Source: JAZDFC01 sp043808235
GTDB lineage: Bacteria > Bacteroidota > Ignavibacteria > Ignavibacteriales > Melioribacteraceae
Assembly (NCBI GenBank): GCA_043808235.1
Contig: JAZDFC010000110.1
Location: forward strand, 62,001 to 126,000
DNA: 64,000 nt
Reading direction: 5' to 3'
The notes under the pieces are model-generated. The model was not told the origin of the DNA, made no database searches, and saw nothing but the letters and a program-made list of their open reading frames with translations. Position numbers and translations under genes: made by a program. Shown piece after piece: positions 25,583-33,824 of this stretch; position 1 is the first letter of the stretch, and every line of letters begins with the position of its first letter.

Positions 25583-26034
25583 TATTTATCACCATTAAAA
25601 CTAATTAATTCCGGTTTTTGTGCACTATGCGGATGATTTTCACCAGCATACACTTTTAACTTTTTGCCTATTTTTTTGCCTAATTTCGTTTTAGGAAGCA
25701 TACCTTTAACTGCGTTCTCAATTACACGTTCCGGATGCTTCTGCAATAAATCAGCAAATGCTGTAACAGTAACTCCACCCGGATAACCCGAATGACGGAA
25801 GTACGATTTTAATGTTTCTCTTTTTCCGGTAACTTTAACTTTATCGGCGTTAACTATTACAACAAAATCGCCAGTATCCATGTTTGGAGTAAATAAAGCT
25901 TTGTTCTTTCCCCTGATAATTCTTGCTACTTGAGATGCTAATCTACCCAAAACCTGATCTGTGGCGTCAACCAAATACCACTTCATCCCAGCATCTTCCG
26001 GCTTGATAAACCTTGTTATTTTTTCCTGTTTCAT
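25582..26034 (-). CDS. rplM: 50S ribosomal protein L13
   Basis: L13 is an early-assembling large-subunit protein. Motifs are KWYLVDATDQVLGRLASQVA, GDFVVIVNADKVKVTG, the HSGYPGG segment, and AVKGMLPKTKLGKK. The frame is open to 26109, but the ATG at 26034 has AAGGA at proper spacing and gives 150 residues, matching the family. It is the first gene of the rplM-rpsI-rpsB-tsf-pyrH-frr run. Confidence 0.97.
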   Translation of the reverse strand: MKQEKITRFIKPEDAGMKWYLVDATDQVLGRLASQVARIIRGKNKALFTPNMDTGDFVVIVNADKVKVTGKRETLKSYFRHSGYPGGVTVTAFADLLQKHPERVIENAVKGMLPKTKLGKKIGKKLKVYAGENHPHSAQKPELISFNGDK

Positions 26035-26240
26035 ATCAAAATCCTTCGAAAATAGAGTTACTTTATAAAAAGAGCCTGTAAATATATTTGAACAGAGTTG
26101 AAATGTCAAGAAATAGAATATAGATTCATCATGAGCCGACTAATAAAATTTATCTTGAATATAAGAATAATGCATAATTTCAATCCGTTCTTGATATTAT
26201 AAAACATTTGTTGTCTTTTCACCGTAAGCAAAGAATTTCC

Positions 26241-26248
26241 TAAATTTG
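26241..26248 (+). promoter_or_regulatory. Possible Bacteroidota-type -7 element
   Basis: TAAATTTG matches the TAnnTTTG -7 consensus described for Bacteroidota sigma factors and lies 30 bp upstream of the epimerase ATG. No -33 TTG is found at the usual 19-21 bp spacing, so the call is weak. Confidence 0.3.
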
Positions 26249-26277
26249 CTGCCACAAAAAACAAACATTGAGGAATC

Positions 26278-27315
26278 ATGAAATTTTTAGTTACCGGCGG
26301 CGCCGGATTTTACGGGATAAATATGGTCAGATATCTTCTCGAAAAAGGTCATGCGGTCGTTTCTCTTGATATAGAAAATTTTAATTATGCCGATGCGAAA
26401 GACAAAGTAATAGTAATTAAAGGTGACATTAGAAACAAAGAGCATGTTGAAAAAGCAATGAGTGGTATTGACATTGTAATTCATGCGGCTGCTGCTTTGC
26501 CTTTATATACTCCCGAAGAAATCTATTCAACCGATGTTGAAGGTACAAGATTATTACTCGAAGTTGCAAAAAGAAATGACGTACAAAGATTTATTCAAAT
26601 CTCCTCCACAGCTGTTTATGGAATTCCTGATCATCATCCTCTTTATGAAACCGACAAACTTGACGGTGTTGGTCCATATGGGAAAGCAAAAATCCAGGCA
26701 GAAGAAGAATGTATTAAATTTAGAGAGAAAGGAATGTGCGTCCCGATTCTTCGCCCAAAATCATTTATTGGTCCGGAAAGATTGGGTGTATTCGCGTTAT
26801 TTTATGATTGGGCGAGTACCGGTCACGGCTTTCCGATGATTGGAGATGGCAGCAACCGATATCAATTACTTGACATCGAAGATTTGTGCGAGGCAACTTA
26901 TTTGTGTGCAACTCTCGATAGATCTATTGTGAATGATACATTCAATATTGGCGCTAAAGAATTTACCACGATGCGAGAGGATTACCAGGCCGTATTGGAT
27001 TGTGCTGGTTTCAAAAAGAAAATTGTTGGTTTGCCTGAAAAACCAATTATCTGGACATTAAAATTTCTCGAGGCTTTAAAACTATCTCCGCTTTACAAAT
27101 GGGTTTATGAAACCGCCTCCAAAGACTCATTCGTTTCAATTGCGAAAGCGGAAAAAAATTTAGGATACTCTCCTAAATTTTCAAATAAAGATGCGCTTGT
27201 AAGAAATTATAAATGGTACCTCGATAATCTCGATTCATTCAAAAACCAATCGGGTGTGTCGCACCGCGTGCCGTGGAAGCAAGGAATTCTAAAAGTTGCG
27301 AAGATGTTTTTTTAA
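26278..27315 (+). CDS. NAD-dependent epimerase/dehydratase (extended SDR)
   Basis: A 345-residue extended short-chain dehydrogenase/reductase. The Rossmann motif is VTGGAGFYGINMVRYLLEKG. SSTAVYG and YGKAK give the catalytic Ser/Tyr/Lys set, and PKSFIGPERLG is the substrate-side loop. Typical members act on nucleotide sugars or sterol-like substrates; the exact substrate cannot be read here. The stop TAA overlaps the next gene's ATG by one base, so the two are translationally coupled. With the downstream methyltransferase and the DHS-like gene it forms a three-gene plus-strand cluster. Preceded by GAGGAATC. Confidence 0.88.
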   Translation: MKFLVTGGAGFYGINMVRYLLEKGHAVVSLDIENFNYADAKDKVIVIKGDIRNKEHVEKAMSGIDIVIHAAAALPLYTPEEIYSTDVEGTRLLLEVAKRNDVQRFIQISSTAVYGIPDHHPLYETDKLDGVGPYGKAKIQAEEECIKFREKGMCVPILRPKSFIGPERLGVFALFYDWASTGHGFPMIGDGSNRYQLLDIEDLCEATYLCATLDRSIVNDTFNIGAKEFTTMREDYQAVLDCAGFKKKIVGLPEKPIIWTLKFLEALKLSPLYKWVYETASKDSFVSIAKAEKNLGYSPKFSNKDALVRNYKWYLDNLDSFKNQSGVSHRVPWKQGILKVAKMFF

Positions 27316-28241
27316 TGAAAAAGATGAGAAAAAAAGAATTCAAAATACACCAAAGCCTGTGTCCCTTATGTTCGAATGACCAATTCCGGGAAATGGGCTA
27401 TCCGAAAATCGCATCAAAGGTTTTACCTTTTATTCGAAATAAGTATCAGATTGTACAATGTACAAAATGCGATTTTTACTATGTACATCCTTCGATAGAT
27501 TTTTCAGATGATGAGTGGAAACAAATTTATGATGATGGTTATTTCACAAAAATGACCGATTGGCACTATAAAGAAAGAATCCGAAATCTATCCAATCGAC
27601 TTTCCAGACTTAATAAAGCTAAAAATTCCGACTCCCATAATTTTCTCGACCTGGGTTCCGGCGAAGGACTCGCGCTTGTTGAAGGATTTTCACGAGGATG
27701 GAATATTAATGGAATTGATATAAATGATTTGAGGAACAAATCGACTAAGAATTCGTCAACAAAATTTATTACAGGAAAATTTTTAGAAGTTGATTACCCT
27801 GACGATTTTTTTGATATGATTTATATGGATTCGGTGCTGGAACATGTTACTCAACCATTAAATTATATTTTGAAAATTAAAAAAATTCTCAAGCCCGGTG
27901 GTGTCGTGTATATCGGTGTTCCAAACGAGGACAGTTTATTCAACAAAGTTAAATTTCTTGTCAACATGTTCACGAAAAAAAAATCCATGTCTTCAAAGAT
28001 GAATGCATTTTCTTCTCCATATCATATAAATGGATTCAATAAAAAGTCTATTGAGTTTTTTATTCGGGGAGCTGGATTTGAAGCAGTGGAATTTCGAAAT
28101 TTCGCATGCAGGATCGAATTTTTGAAATATAAATTCCTATCAAGAGATTTTATAATATCTTTATTGCTCTGGCCAATTTATTTACTTGCGATAATCCTTA
28201 GGCAGGAAGTATATTATGAAGTAATTTTAAGAAAAAAATAG
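27315..28241 (+). CDS. Class I SAM-dependent methyltransferase with N-terminal zinc-binding motif
   Basis: A 308-residue protein starting at the ATG that overlaps the epimerase stop. The N-terminus has paired Cys motifs CPLCSN and CTKCDFYYV, probably a zinc ribbon. A class I methyltransferase domain follows: FLDLGSGEGLALV (SAM-binding glycine motif), NGIDIN, MIYMDSVLEHV, and LKPGGVVYIGVPNED. The C-terminus has a hydrophobic segment (IISLLLWPIYLLAIIL) that may be a membrane anchor. This architecture is common in sugar or glycan modification clusters, which fits the coupled epimerase; the substrate is unknown. Confidence 0.83.
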   Translation: MKKMRKKEFKIHQSLCPLCSNDQFREMGYPKIASKVLPFIRNKYQIVQCTKCDFYYVHPSIDFSDDEWKQIYDDGYFTKMTDWHYKERIRNLSNRLSRLNKAKNSDSHNFLDLGSGEGLALVEGFSRGWNINGIDINDLRNKSTKNSSTKFITGKFLEVDYPDDFFDMIYMDSVLEHVTQPLNYILKIKKILKPGGVVYIGVPNEDSLFNKVKFLVNMFTKKKSMSSKMNAFSSPYHINGFNKKSIEFFIRGAGFEAVEFRNFACRIEFLKYKFLSRDFIISLLLWPIYLLAIILRQEVYYEVILRKK

Positions 28242-28250
28242 AGGTAAAAA

Positions 28251-29276
28251 ATGACAAAAAAAGATTATTTGAAAGATGTAATTAAGCATATCGATATAAA
28301 AGAACACAATGTAATTCAGCTTGTCGATTCGATGCAGCACATGGCATTTTCCGCCCGCGACTTAAACCGGGCAGCAAATATCTTTGATAGAATGCTTCTC
28401 GATAAAGATTGTGCAGTAATCCTAACACTGGCCGGAAGTATTTTTAGTGCCGGATTAAAACGTGTCGTTTATGATTTGGTTTCGAACAACATGGTTGATG
28501 CAATTGTCTCGACCGGCGCGATAATGGTTGACCAGGATTTCTTCGAGGCTCTTGGATTCAAACATTACATCGGAACTCCTTTTGTTGATGATAATGAAAT
28601 GCGCGAACTTCACATAGATAGAATCTACGATACATTTATAGACGAAGACGAATTGCGAATTTGCGATGACACTACCGAGAAAATTTTCAATGGCTTAGAA
28701 CCAAGACCATATTCATCGAGAGAACTGTTATGGCATTTCGGTAAATTTCTTGATGAGAATGGTGGACCGAAGGTAGATGACAGTGTGATTTATGCCGCAT
28801 ACAAAAACAATGTTCCTATCTTTGTACCCGCATTCTCCGATTGTTCTGCGGGATTCGGTATCGTAATGCATCAGCACAATCATCCCGATAAACATGTTTC
28901 GTTCGATTCCGGGAAAGATTTTTATGAATTGACACAGATAAAACTACATACAAAAGAAACCGGAATATTCATGATTGGCGGCGGTGTTCCGAAAAACTTT
29001 ACGCAGGATATTGTTGTTGCAGCAGATATATTGCAAGAAGACGCACCGATGCATAAATACGCAATTCAAATTACGGTAGCTGATGTGCGTGACGGCGCGT
29101 TATCAAGCTCAACACTAAAAGAAGCGAGTTCATGGGGAAAGGTTGAAACTACCTTCGAGCAGATGGTATATGCCGAAGCTACTATAGCGATGCCGCTTGT
29201 TGCCGGATATGCTTATCACAAGGGCGCATGGAAATCACGCCCGAAAAGAGAATTGCAAAAGTTGTTTTTGAAATAA
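28251..29276 (+). CDS. Deoxyhypusine synthase-like protein
   Basis: A 341-residue member of the deoxyhypusine synthase family. Motifs are LTLAGSIFSAGLKRVVYD, DAIVSTGAIMVDQDFFEALG, the VPIFVPAFSDCSAGFG segment, GGGVPKNF, and SSSTLKEASSWGKVE. The Lys in SWGK corresponds to the enzyme-imine lysine of eukaryotic DHS. Bacteria lack eIF5A, and characterised bacterial homologues instead make homospermidine or similar polyamines from spermidine and putrescine; the activity here is inferred only. It lies 9 bp after the methyltransferase with AGAGGTAAAAA before the ATG. Its last codons are part of a 36-bp sequence repeated at 30067-30102. Confidence 0.88.
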   Translation: MTKKDYLKDVIKHIDIKEHNVIQLVDSMQHMAFSARDLNRAANIFDRMLLDKDCAVILTLAGSIFSAGLKRVVYDLVSNNMVDAIVSTGAIMVDQDFFEALGFKHYIGTPFVDDNEMRELHIDRIYDTFIDEDELRICDDTTEKIFNGLEPRPYSSRELLWHFGKFLDENGGPKVDDSVIYAAYKNNVPIFVPAFSDCSAGFGIVMHQHNHPDKHVSFDSGKDFYELTQIKLHTKETGIFMIGGGVPKNFTQDIVVAADILQEDAPMHKYAIQITVADVRDGALSSSTLKEASSWGKVETTFEQMVYAEATIAMPLVAGYAYHKGAWKSRPKRELQKLFLK

Positions 29277-29300
29277 AAAACTGGCATAGAAGTAAAAATC
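29265..29300. repeat. Direct repeat copy 1 flanking hicBA
   Basis: This 36-bp stretch covers the end of the DHS-like gene and its 3' flank. It recurs at 30067-30102 with 31 of 36 bases identical; the shared core includes CTGG-ATAGAAGTA-AAATC. The interval between the copies contains the hicBA module. Confidence 0.6.
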
Positions 29301-29330
29301 AAAACCCGGTTGATGCCGGGTTTTCTCTTT
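29301..29330 (+). terminator. Terminator of the SDR-methyltransferase-DHS cluster
   Basis: AAAACCCGG (29301-29309) and CCGGGTTTT (29316-29324) form a 9-bp stem with a 6-nt loop followed by CTCTTT. It lies 24 bp after the stop codon. Confidence 0.8.
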
Positions 29331-29364
29331 ACACAGAGTATTACCAATTCAATACATAAAACTT

Positions 29365-29589
29365 TTAAAGAAATTTCTCAAATTCATTTTCATCGACTTT
29401 TGCCAATTCTAAAATCCCTTTTAAAGTTCCTGTTTTAATTTCTCGGTGAGCAGGTACAACTGTCCCAATTGCACCGGTATCTAATTCTTTTCGTAGAATA
29501 ATATGGCTTCCCTTTTGACGAACCATTTTAAATCCAAAATGCTTGCATAAAACCTTGACGCATTCATCTCCTGAAATATTCTTAAGCAC
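29365..29589 (-). CDS. hicA: HicA-family mRNA interferase toxin
   Basis: A 74-residue HicA: a double-stranded RNA-binding-like fold that cleaves mRNA. It shows the family pattern ISGDECVKVLCKHFGF, then RQKGSHIILRK with the catalytic His, then VPAHREIKTGTLKGILELA. Its ATG overlaps the end of the upstream hicB by 8 bp, which couples toxin synthesis to antitoxin translation. Confidence 0.9.
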   Translation of the reverse strand: MLKNISGDECVKVLCKHFGFKMVRQKGSHIILRKELDTGAIGTVVPAHREIKTGTLKGILELAKVDENEFEKFL

Positions 29590-29806
29590 TTAATGCAACC
29601 TCAAAGGTTGTAAATAACGATTTCGGCATTTCACGAAGTGGAAATTCTTCAAGATATAATTCCGTTGCTTCCTTTAAATTCGATATAGCTTCTTCGATAG
29701 AATTTCCTTGACTGACAGTTCCAACTTCAGGACATTTAGCAACATACATTTCCTCATCTTTTGTTATCACAGCGGAGAATGTTTTTATTCGATTCTTCTC
29801 TTCCAT
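29582..29806 (-). CDS. hicB: HicB-family antitoxin
   Basis: A 74-residue HicB with the partial RNase H-like fold that binds HicA: FSAVITKDEEMYVAKCPEVG, then the VSQGNSIEEAISNLKEATELYLEE helix region, ending in a short tail. No clear C-terminal HTH/RHH DNA-binding domain is present at this length, so autoregulation may be weak or need another factor. hicB precedes hicA, with an 8-bp overlap. Confidence 0.88.
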   Translation of the reverse strand: MEEKNRIKTFSAVITKDEEMYVAKCPEVGTVSQGNSIEEAISNLKEATELYLEEFPLREMPKSLFTTFEVALSA

Positions 29807-30177
29807 CTTAGTCCTACAATTTTTGTTGAAAAATAATTAAATGGATACCAATTATCAACAATACTTATCTCAACCAAAACTCAATTATTGATTGAATACA
29901 ATATCAAAAAAATTCGAAGATGCTATTTCTAAAAAGAGGAGCGACTGTTTGTCCTGCGCTTTTTGCGGTGAGAAATCTTATCGGCTGTAAAGATTTCACC
30001 CTCCGGTCGCAAAGACAATTGCTGTTTCTCAAAGCTCTCAGATTGATAATAACAGTCGTGAATATATTTTTGAAAAGAAAACCTGGAATAGAAGTATAAA
30101 TCCCTCATTTCTTAAAAATTTATTTCGTAATTTTTCGTCAAAATATTGTGCATTAAAACAATTGAAAGGAGTTTAAA
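29807..30177. other. Spacer between hicB and pepP with degenerate repeat
   Basis: About 370 bp with no ORF. At 29935-30050 lies a GC-richer segment containing GAGGAGCGACTG, GAGAAATCTTATC and CACCCTCCGGTCGCAAAGACA. It resembles the GAGCGAAGCGACAAAGAATC fragment near 37130-37155 and looks like a degenerate intergenic repeat. The second copy of the 36-bp direct repeat follows at 30067-30102. The pepP ribosome-binding site GAAAGGAG closes the spacer. Confidence 0.55.
30067..30102. repeat. Direct repeat copy 2 flanking hicBA
   Basis: Second copy of the 36-bp sequence at 29265-29300, with five mismatches. This copy is not attached to a coding region, so it looks like a duplicated gene-end remnant left downstream of the hicBA insertion. 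Confidence 0.6.
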
Positions 30178-31566
30178 ATGTTTTCCGTCCAAACTTACAT
30201 CGAACGCAGAAAAAAATTAAAAGAATTGGTAAAAAGCGGATTGATATTATTTCCCGGTAATAATGAAGTTCCGATGAATTATGCAGCCAACACATATCAT
30301 TTCAGGCAGGACAGCAATTTCCTATATTATTTTGGATTGGACGAAACCGGACTCGCAGCCGTTATTGATGTTGATAGCGATAATGATATTATCTTTGGAG
30401 ATGACCGCCCAGTTGAAGATGTAGTCTGGATGGGACCGCTCGAACCATTAAAAGAACGCGCAAAACTTGTTGGAGTTAATGATACTTCTCCCGCTGAAAA
30501 ATTAGATGCTGCCATAAAATATGCGCAGCAGCGTGGGCGCAAAATTCATTTCGTTCCTCCTTACCATGCTGATGTAACTCTTCAAATCGAAAGCTTAACT
30601 GGAATTCCGCACAGTGAAGTAAATAAGAATGCTTCGCAAGATTTGATAAAAGCAATTGTATCTCAGCGTTCAATAAAGTCGGCGGAAGAAATTTCCGAAA
30701 TCGAAAAAGCTCTGGATGTAAGTTACGAGATGTATGAAATGGCAATGAGGCTGACAAAACCCGGGATGGTTGAAAGAGAAATATCCGGACTGCTTGAAGG
30801 TATTGCATTACTAAAAGGAAACGGCATTTCATTCCCGATGATATTTTCAGTGCGCGGCGAAACGCTTCATAATCATTATCACGGAAACATTATGAAAGAC
30901 GGCGAACTTGCCGTACTCGATTCAGGTGTTGAAAGTTTACTTCACTATGCCAGCGATATTACGAGAACATTTCCCGTGAACGGAAAATTTACCTCGCTTC
31001 AAAAAGGTATTTACAACATCGTTTTGAAGGCGAATACCGAATCAATAAAAATGATAAAGCCGGGATTGAAGTATAAAGAAGTTCATTTGAATGCAGCAAA
31101 AATTACTGCCGAAGGAATGAAAGAACTTGGCTTCATGAAAGGGAATGTTGATGATGCAGTATCAGCCGGTGCGCATGCATTGTTCTTCCCGCACGGACTC
31201 GGACACATGCTTGGACTCGATGTTCATGATATGGAAGGACTCGGAGAAAATTTTGTTGGGTACGATGACGAAACAAAACGCAGCGAACAATTTGGACTTG
31301 CCTATTTGCGATGCGCAAGAGAATTGAAACCGGGATTCGTTCTAACGGTTGAGCCGGGAATTTATTTCATTCCGCAATTAATTGATAACTGGAAAGCTGA
31401 GAATAGACATGCCGAATTTATTAACTACGATAAAGTCGAAACGATGAAAGGATTTGGTGGAATTAGAATTGAGGATGATGTACTTATAACCGAAACCGGT
31501 AGCAGGGTGCTCGGCAAACCGATTCCCAAAACTATTGAAGAAGTTGAAACAGCATGTAACAAATAA
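30178..31566 (+). CDS. pepP: Xaa-Pro aminopeptidase (peptidase M24B)
   Basis: A 462-residue pita-bread metallopeptidase that removes an N-terminal residue preceding proline. The N-terminal aminopeptidase P domain (YIERRKKLKELVKSGLILFPG) is followed by the catalytic domain. Metal ligands appear in order: Asp in VLDSGVE, Asp in SDITRTFP, His in HGLGHMLGLDVHD, Glu in LTVEPGIYF, and Glu in GIRIEDDVLI. The length is typical for PepP. It starts the plus-strand group at 30.2-36.0 kb and is followed after 3-15 bp by an unknown exported protein. Confidence 0.95.
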   Translation: MFSVQTYIERRKKLKELVKSGLILFPGNNEVPMNYAANTYHFRQDSNFLYYFGLDETGLAAVIDVDSDNDIIFGDDRPVEDVVWMGPLEPLKERAKLVGVNDTSPAEKLDAAIKYAQQRGRKIHFVPPYHADVTLQIESLTGIPHSEVNKNASQDLIKAIVSQRSIKSAEEISEIEKALDVSYEMYEMAMRLTKPGMVEREISGLLEGIALLKGNGISFPMIFSVRGETLHNHYHGNIMKDGELAVLDSGVESLLHYASDITRTFPVNGKFTSLQKGIYNIVLKANTESIKMIKPGLKYKEVHLNAAKITAEGMKELGFMKGNVDDAVSAGAHALFFPHGLGHMLGLDVHDMEGLGENFVGYDDETKRSEQFGLAYLRCARELKPGFVLTVEPGIYFIPQLIDNWKAENRHAEFINYDKVETMKGFGGIRIEDDVLITETGSRVLGKPIPKTIEEVETACNK

Positions 31567-31581
31567 TTAATGACTCTATCT

Positions 31582-32535
31582 ATGAAAAGAATTATCATTT
31601 TTATCCTTTTCTGTGGAATTACATCTGTATTTTCGCAGACAGAGTCGAAAAATGTGCACGGTCGAATAACAACATACGATTTTGATTCGCCGCCGGTTTT
31701 TCCTTGTTTATTATCCTTTATAAACGAAAGCTCAAACGAGAAAATCGATACAACTACAAAAGAAGATGGATATTACGAAATTGCATTGCATGAAACCGGG
31801 AAATATTTATTACAAATAATCAGCGCCTCATATAACTTTATACAGGATACAATTTTAATAAACGACAAGAATAACTCACTTGAATTTAATTACAAACTTT
31901 CCGCCTCCTTTGGTTATTTAGAGAAAATCGATTTTCCCCCAAAATATCTTGATTATCAAAAAATACTTTCGGAAAGATACGGCAATAATATCATCACACT
32001 TACGCTCGACAGCCTGATTTGGAATGGTCCGTATTTGAAGTTCATTCCAACATTTAAAAATAACACTAACGAATTTATCTATTTACTACATCCTGAAGTC
32101 ATTTATTCTCCGTTTGATTACATTATTACTAATTCTTCCGGTGATACATTAAATGGAAATATGCTCGATATGTATCATGATGTTAATGTTCATCCACTCC
32201 ATGATATCTCTGAAGCAGATTTAATTGAGTTACATCCTTTCTCTTCATATTACTGCAATCCAATCAACGTTGAGTGGTATGATTTTTCAGGATATCCACC
32301 TGATAAATACACGATGAAAATTGTATATGAGTACACATACGGTGATGTAGTAAGAAGATATTTTAGACATAATAATCCTCCTGAAACTCCTTTGCCTGCA
32401 GAGTTAATTCGAGCAAAAGGTTTGGCACTTAGAGGCAGGTATGAATCGGTCAACTCTATTACCTTTGATAATTCGGAAATTACAAACATATACCGCGATT
32501 TTTCGACGAAACCCTCTCCGGGGTGGATTAAATAA
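31582..32535 (+). CDS. Exported protein of unknown function with carboxypeptidase-regulatory-like fold
   Basis: The best start is the ATG at 31582, giving 317 residues with a signal peptide (KRIIIFILFCGITSVFSQ). Residues 25-110 look like a beta-sandwich carrying a KEDGYYEIALHETGKYLLQI stretch, as in carboxypeptidase regulatory or CNA-B-like domains. The C-terminal part is rich in Tyr, Pro and Asp and is not recognised. It lies just after pepP and may be co-transcribed. No catalytic motif is evident. Confidence 0.6.
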   Translation: MKRIIIFILFCGITSVFSQTESKNVHGRITTYDFDSPPVFPCLLSFINESSNEKIDTTTKEDGYYEIALHETGKYLLQIISASYNFIQDTILINDKNNSLEFNYKLSASFGYLEKIDFPPKYLDYQKILSERYGNNIITLTLDSLIWNGPYLKFIPTFKNNTNEFIYLLHPEVIYSPFDYIITNSSGDTLNGNMLDMYHDVNVHPLHDISEADLIELHPFSSYYCNPINVEWYDFSGYPPDKYTMKIVYEYTYGDVVRRYFRHNNPPETPLPAELIRAKGLALRGRYESVNSITFDNSEITNIYRDFSTKPSPGWIK

Positions 32536-32544
32536 GAGGCTGGT

Positions 32545-33003
32545 ATGATGGATTTTTTAATTTTTATCAGCGCCAACCTCATCAATATTCTTCTTTTAAT
32601 TTTATTTATTTCCCGTCCATTGAAGTTAAGAAGGATTGAGTATTACTGCGGAATCTCGATGATTATTTTAGGAATTCCAATATTATTTGCAGTTGCGATT
32701 AATTTTAATGATTCACGTGAATGGTGGACATACAGTCTGCCCTTATTTATGATTGTCTATCTCATCATCGAATTATTTTTTGATTACATTCTCAAACTTA
32801 ATTTCCGCGAGACAAAGTTGTTAATTCCATATTTAATCTTCTTTTATCTCGGACTATTCGGGATGATTGGTTATACTTTTCTGGTAAAAAAATCATTCGG
32901 TTATGTAACACTGGCAACTTATTTTGCTCAATTTTTAGCTACCTGGTATTCGTATTCAAAAGTCGGGCATGGCGAAAGAAAAATTATACAGCAAGCACGG
33001 TGA
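32545..33003 (+). CDS. Small integral membrane protein, unknown function
   Basis: A 152-residue protein with four predicted membrane segments (about 4-22, 35-52, 60-80, 95-115) and a short basic C-terminal tail. No conserved motif is recognised. It starts 9 bp after the preceding exported protein (an ATG-ATG pair makes 32545 or 32548 possible) and overlaps the next gene by 4 bp, so the three genes are probably expressed together. Confidence 0.6.
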   Translation: MMDFLIFISANLINILLLILFISRPLKLRRIEYYCGISMIILGIPILFAVAINFNDSREWWTYSLPLFMIVYLIIELFFDYILKLNFRETKLLIPYLIFFYLGLFGMIGYTFLVKKSFGYVTLATYFAQFLATWYSYSKVGHGERKIIQQAR

Positions 33004-33650
33004 ACCATCTAATAAAAATATTTGTTAAAACGATACTTTTATCGTTCAACTTATTTGGACAATCAAATATTACTATTGAGTTTCTTACCGGCGTACCTTA
33101 CAACGCACCGCTTCCGTTAACAATAAACCAAAATGGCGAAGAACAGATTTCACTCATAGCCCGTTACCGGTCCGAACCGTTTGTTATTCCAATTTATTGG
33201 CATTGGCGCATCGGGTACTGGAATGGAGATTCGGGCTGGGAGCTGGAATCAACTCATCATAAAATTTATCTTGATAATCCACCGCCCGAGGTTCAGGAGT
33301 TCAGCATCTCGCATGGATTCAATTTCGTAAATATAAATTACGCATGGAAGTATAATGATTTTATCCTGCGTGCCGGTGCCGGATTTGTATTGGCGCATGC
33401 AGAGAGCACAATCAGAAATAAAAAACTACCCGAAGACGGCGGAATAGGCGGCGGTTATTATCTGCGCGGACCGCTTTTAAATTTTGCAATCAACAAACAC
33501 TTCGAAATTATTGAAAGGATTTTTCTATCGTTCGAATTGAAAGCAACAGCCGCTTACTCGAACGTTCCAGTTGTGGATGGCGACGCAGATGTTTATGTAT
33601 TTGCACTGCAAGCTAATTTCGGAGTAGGGTTTATACCTGTTACATTCTAA
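33000..33650 (+). CDS. Probable outer membrane beta-barrel protein, unknown function
   Basis: A 216-residue exported protein starting at a GTG that overlaps the upstream stop (GTGA). A signal sequence covers about residues 1-20 (ending LFGQ). The rest is made of alternating amphipathic strands rich in Gly/Tyr/Phe (FILRAGAGFVLAHAES, GIGGGYYLRGPLL, LQANFGVGFIPVTF) and ends in Phe, typical of small outer membrane barrels. No family is recognised with certainty. Confidence 0.55.
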   Translation: MNHLIKIFVKTILLSFNLFGQSNITIEFLTGVPYNAPLPLTINQNGEEQISLIARYRSEPFVIPIYWHWRIGYWNGDSGWELESTHHKIYLDNPPPEVQEFSISHGFNFVNINYAWKYNDFILRAGAGFVLAHAESTIRNKKLPEDGGIGGGYYLRGPLLNFAINKHFEIIERIFLSFELKATAAYSNVPVVDGDADVYVFALQANFGVGFIPVTF

Positions 33651-33824
33651 AAAAGTACGATAAATTTTTATTACCCATTTGTGTTGAGGTTTCCTTCATC
33701 AAATTAGCATAATCTTCTTTTAAAAATATTTCTAAAGTTAGCTCGGTATTTATATTTGGAAATGATATTATTGTGCTGGTTGAAAATCAAATTAACTCAC
33801 GGTGAATTTAGCTTTGGAGAAACA

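Noticed and set aside
29807..30177. Insertion sequence carrying hicBA
   Set aside because: No transposase or terminal inverted repeats are present; only an imperfect direct repeat supports mobility.
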